A stretch of 64,000 bases of DNA from Bacteroidota bacterium (GTDB lineage Bacteria; Bacteroidota; Bacteroidia; AKYH767-A; OLB10): NCBI GenBank assembly GCA_016722525.1, contig JADKJB010000034.1:255503-319502 (forward strand), in the 5' to 3' direction. Numbering within the stretch: the first letter of the stretch is position 1; every line of letters begins with the position of its first letter. A program made the position numbers and the translations under genes. The notes beneath the pieces were generated by a model that was not told the origin of the DNA, did no database searches, and saw only the letters and a program-made list of their open reading frames with translations. Positions 60,954-64,000 of the stretch are shown here, one piece after another.

Positions 60954-62332
60954 ATGAAAATAGTGATAGATTATCTTGATGTTTCCAGAATCGGTATTCA
61001 TGCACTAAACATCCCTAACCTTAGTATAGGTGCAAACTTAAACACACCTGTAGCTGGTACAGGAAACACCATTTCTTTCAGTAAAGAAAAAGGACAATAC
61101 CATCACGGGATCTGGGTGGAGAATTGCAATAGCGCAAAATCCAAAGTAATACGATCATTTCAACTGAACCCGGTTTTTATCTTGAAGGCATTACCGTCTA
61201 CGAATCAACAGATGCATTAATTAATATGAACACGATTACGGATGCAACGGTTCCGGTAATTGTGAGGATCATGTCCTGATACCGAATTCCATTGTAATGT
61301 TTTGATAATGATGCAGAACCCGGCTTGGGAGTGCAACTGGTTGCAGCCGATTTACCAATTTCAGGGAGACAATAGCGATCCGTGGAACAACGAATGGTTT
61401 GGTTATGATAATTCTACACTGTTTGGAGTCACAGGTGGCAAACAATCAGTTCGATTGGTTTTACAATACAGGTGATACAAGTACAACCCAAATCCCAAAA
61501 CTGGAACAGCAAAGCAGTTCCAACATCCGCTACCGGTTCAGGATGTGGTTCAGGCTGCAACCAATGACCCGGATCGGGATATTCGCTATGCTGCCATTGC
61601 TGAAGATTAACATTGGCATTCACTTGAGTATGAAAATGAATTCATTTATAAAGCAAAAATATTTATTTGAACAAATTTATGCCGATACCAGCCTTTGACC
61701 CAAAACACCAAAAAAGACACAACTTTCAGCAGATTCTATTCGGATTTATACGTTACAAATATTGGATTATTTATGCGTGTGGATTCATTAATCATGGCTG
61801 ATAATTTAGCAGCTGCATTAACATTAAACGACACTATTCCTGCTGCAAACGAAATGGAATGGAACCTCAAAACAGTGAACACGCTATTAATTTCAAAAGT
61901 ACTGGTTGATTCTGCTCTTAGTTCCACTGATTCTTCTACATTGGAATCGATCGCCATTCAAGATCCTTTAGTAGCAGGCAAAGCGGTATATATGGCCAGA
62001 GCCATTCTCTTAGAGAGGTGCATAATGAATTGCCGGGTTTGAGAACCATGAACCAGTTGTTAGAACCAGTGGTTAGTGAAATTAAAACCTCTTCATTCCA
62101 AATACTTCCCGAACCCTGCATTTGATCAATGTGAAATTCTTTTGAAGCAATGGAGCAAGACTTTATTTTGGAACTTAGAAATGAGTAGGACAGGTGCTGT
62201 ACCATAAAAAATTACCCTCCAACACGTTAAAATTTGATTTGCCTTGAAAGCTACAAACCTGGTTTTTATTTGGTAACTACAAGGAGTGAAACCAATGGAT
62301 TTCAATTTAAAAAATTAATCATTGCAAGATAA
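60954..62332 (+). pseudogene. Beta-helix T9SS protein lacking its N-terminus (frameshifted)
   Basis: Opens in mid-domain 7 bases after the previous stop, with no signal peptide: VSRIGIHALNIPNLSIGANL, YHHGIWVENCNSAK, GFYLEGITVYESTDALINMN, patterns of a right-handed beta-helix. Frames change at about 61140, 61205, 61350, 61430 and later (FDWFYNTGDTSTTQIPK; PDRDIRYAAIAEDQHWHSLE; FQHPLPVQDVVQAATN). The last frame ends SYKPGFYLVTTRSETNGFQF KKLIIAR, stop at 62332, a T9SS-type tail. Either a true decayed gene or a misassembly joined to the preceding gene. Marked pseudogene because the N-terminus is missing. Confidence 0.5.
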
Positions 62333-62338
62333 ATAAAC

Positions 62339-62662
62339 ATGAAATCTACAATATTAGTTTTAGGATTTAGCTTATTACTTTTTTGCTCATTCAAAGTAAC
62401 GCACAAAACAGAAATATGGTTTGACTTTTTGACTCAGCAGGCATAGATTTTACAAATATTCAAAATCCAATACCAATTGCAACTGGAATAGATGGGGAAA
62501 GTTGTGTGAGTATTTCTGATACCTTAGAAATTGTTATTTTATGCTGCTACAAGTAATAAAACCTTTGTGCCATTTTCCATATTTGTTCTGTTTTTTGATT
62601 CCACCCATGTTCAAATGATGATGACGATTCTATTCGAGGCACAGGTTAGCAACAAGGATAAA
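62339..62662 (+). pseudogene. Truncated paralogue of the WxFGDSAGIDF protein
   Basis: MKSTILVLGFSLLLFCSF, then in frame after one indel AQNRNMV-stop-LFDSAGIDFTN, IPIATGIDGESCVSISDT and NLLFYAATSNKTF. It parallels the gene at 59436. A TGA and a TAG replace Trp codons expected from the paralogue (NSVWCFG; GKGWYQE). Homology ends after about 110 residues near 62660, where the DUF1501 gene on the other strand ends. A partial tandem copy, or poor sequence. Confidence 0.55.
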
Positions 62663-62693
62663 TGTTTAATGCACAAATTTTGAAATGTGATGT

Positions 62694-63905
62694 TCAAATA
62701 AAATTTAAATGCCTATGGGCATTTCAGAATTAGCGTATCATCCATTCCTTAGCCATTTTTTAAGAATAGGCATAAATACTCCTGAAAATCGGTTTGAAAT
62801 TGTAGAAGATTGCCTGCAGAGAGTTTTTCAAGATCAGAAGTGTTGTAAAATCCGTTCTTTAATGATCCTGGCTAAAATAATAAGATTATTGGTTTCATCG
62901 CGTTTATGCTACGCTACCATTTTGTTGTACTTTCTTCCAAATTCAGAAAATGCCATAATAAGAGTTTAAATACATTTCCTTTGTTTTAAATCGTTAAATT
63001 TGAATGATTGCATACCTTCTGAACCATTAGCTAATTTTTCCTGGACCCAGGCTCGTCGCGCATGGGTATCAAACCCGAAGAAACATAATATATTTTGTTT
63101 CTGCTTCCGGAGCAAATCAACTCTGCAATCAATTTACAAATTTTACCAAAGTAGTAAGTTAGGATAAGTCTCCCTGTTGATTTATATATTTTGATTTATC
63201 AGCAATATAAGATACAGACGATGCTGTTTCGATAAGGGTTTTGGTGAAGAGGTGTAATTTGAATTGTTTTCGATTTCCAGGTAAGTTTGGGGTTGTAGCC
63301 TATTAGTTCCTTGAAACGGATCACGCGTGGCCTTATACAATCTCTCCGGATTACTCATCGCAAGCCCTTTAATATTTTTGACCCTTTAATGCTTTCCCCT
63401 AAACTTTCATCTACTTCAATAGCCATGTGTGCATTTTCGCAACCTCAGCTAACTTGTATCGAGATACCGGCCTAAGTTCAATCCGATTCTAATATATTTA
63501 TCGTTGCTGCTGGCGGTTGTCCAAATATCCATTGACTCAAAATGAGAGTGACTAGGATTCGGATATTCTGGGTTCATTAATTACAAATCAGCCATCATCA
63601 AACACTTTTTCATGGCATTCATACCTTCAAGGAGGCCACTTATCGGCAACTTTGAGCATATCCGATTTTGGAAATTGTAAATGTTTGGACGTAGCTTAAA
63701 GTATGCATCCTGATTATATGGAACAAATGTGTTTAAGCCATCATTGCCTCCTGAAAGCTGAATTACAATCAATATTTTTTCATCTATTCCGGGGTTAAAT
63801 AGTCCTGGCTGCCCTCTAACCCTTTCAAGAATTTAGTATCAGCAACGACCCAGTAGCTACTGCCGACAATTGAAGAAATTTTTCTATCTATAGGCTGTAT
63901 TTCAT
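62694..63905 (-). CDS. DUF1501-family protein (heavily frameshifted)
   Basis: Start ATG 63905; a degraded twin-arginine-like start is inferred (EKFLQLSAVATGSLLI near 63850-63890, where IEK probably reads RRK). Then VIQLSGGNDGLNTFVPYNQD (about 63780-63710), the family hallmark, LEGMNAMKKC, NPSHSHFESMDIWTTASS, CENAHMAIEVDESLG, GLAMSNPERLYKATRDPF, FGFDTHAR, LIMAFSEFGRK and a late DDTLIL. The last frame ends NAHRHLNFI, stop at 62694. About 400 residues over at least eight frame changes. DUF1501 proteins are exported and distantly sulfatase/phosphatase-like. Next to DUF1800, as usual in Bacteroidota. Confidence 0.82.
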
Positions 63906-64000
63906 TTATCAGAACAGCACAATTGATATTCCGGTAAGCTCATTAAATAAATTGCTGTTTTTAAACTTTAATTTCGCCTCTGAGGACGAAGTAAATGATT
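63902..64000 (-). CDS. DUF1800-family protein, C-terminal end (cut by the window edge)
   Basis: The leftward frame gives SEAKLKFK, then (one indel) TAIYLMSLPEYQLC, the conserved end of Bacteroidota DUF1800 proteins. Its stop TGA (63904-63902) overlaps the DUF1501 ATG (63905-63903), the usual coupling of the two genes. The rest is outside the window. Function unknown; thought to act at the cell surface. Confidence 0.7.

Noticed and set aside
62339..62662. Recoded UGA/UAG as tryptophan in the 62 kb paralogue
   Set aside because: TGA and TAG serve as normal stops elsewhere in the window and the region has many other errors, so a code change is not supported.
62709..62969. Rightward 86-codon ORF at the window's end
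   Set aside because: It lies antisense to the DUF1501 C-terminus, whose motifs (FSEFGRK, DDTLIL) are clear on the other strand; it is a shadow frame.

Overview
The window comes from a Bacteroidota chromosome, probably an uncultured Sphingobacteriia/Chitinophagia/Saprospiria-like lineage. The evidence is low G+C (35 of 100 bases in a hand-counted stretch at 20041-20140), promoter elements of the Bacteroidota type (TAnnTTTG), very few Shine-Dalgarno sequences, several secreted proteins with type IX secretion (T9SS) C-terminal sorting domains, and families that are essentially Bacteroidota-specific (HYC_CC_PP, DUF5723, DUF6252, DUF5522, FadL/OmpP1-like proteins beginning NEIDALRYS).

Layout. 1-3.5 kb: the start of enolase (leftward), then a metal-associated envelope module (HYC_CC_PP protein, TonB-dependent receptor with a CC motif in the plug, secreted HMA protein). 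3.5-12 kb: outer-membrane and lipoprotein genes (DUF5723 barrel coupled to a lipoprotein, DUF6252 lipoprotein, OmpP1 barrel, and a Tyr/Asn-rich lipoprotein carrying a 51-bp tandem repeat) with an M16 peptidase between. 12-19.8 kb: housekeeping (proS, tRNA-Glu, rpsT, radC, polysaccharide deacetylase, GNAT, upp, YjjG nucleotidase). 20-22.4 kb: MBOAT acyltransferase plus SGNH partner, a probable surface-glycan acylation pair. 22.5-31.8 kb: MacB-like permease, rpsF-rpsR-rplI, efp, typA, a DUF4397 lipoprotein, lpxD and a PP2C phosphatase. 31.8-36.5 kb: O-antigen ligase, chain-length determinant and flippase, then rnhB. 36.6-44.7 kb: a large anchored protein of unknown role, a LysM glucosaminidase, an ACC-deaminase-like enzyme, DUF5522 and urocanate hydratase. 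45-62.7 kb: T9SS cargo (Ig-like protein, M1 peptidase, SBBP beta-propeller protein, further propeller-like proteins and a truncated paralogue), interrupted by psd and glutamate dehydrogenase. 62.7-64 kb: the Bacteroidota DUF1800-DUF1501 gene pair, leftward.

The most important property of the sequence is that about 25 genes, including eno, lpxD, psd, hutU and gdh, are each broken by one or a few single-base indels, mostly at homopolymers, while homology continues across the break in another frame. This is the signature of uncorrected long-read errors, and it worsens after about 50 kb. I therefore give one span per gene across its breaks rather than calling each fragment a gene. True pseudogenes cannot be told from errors here, except perhaps the truncated paralogue at 62.3 kb and the N-terminally lacking beta-helix gene at 61 kb.

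I found no CRISPR array, insertion sequence, phage or recognisable defence system. The best candidates for under-described biology are the HYC_CC_PP/TonB/HMA module, the translationally coupled DUF5723-lipoprotein pair, the repeat-bearing lipoprotein with its OmpP1 neighbour, and the regulatory-looking repeats ahead of the DUF4397 gene.
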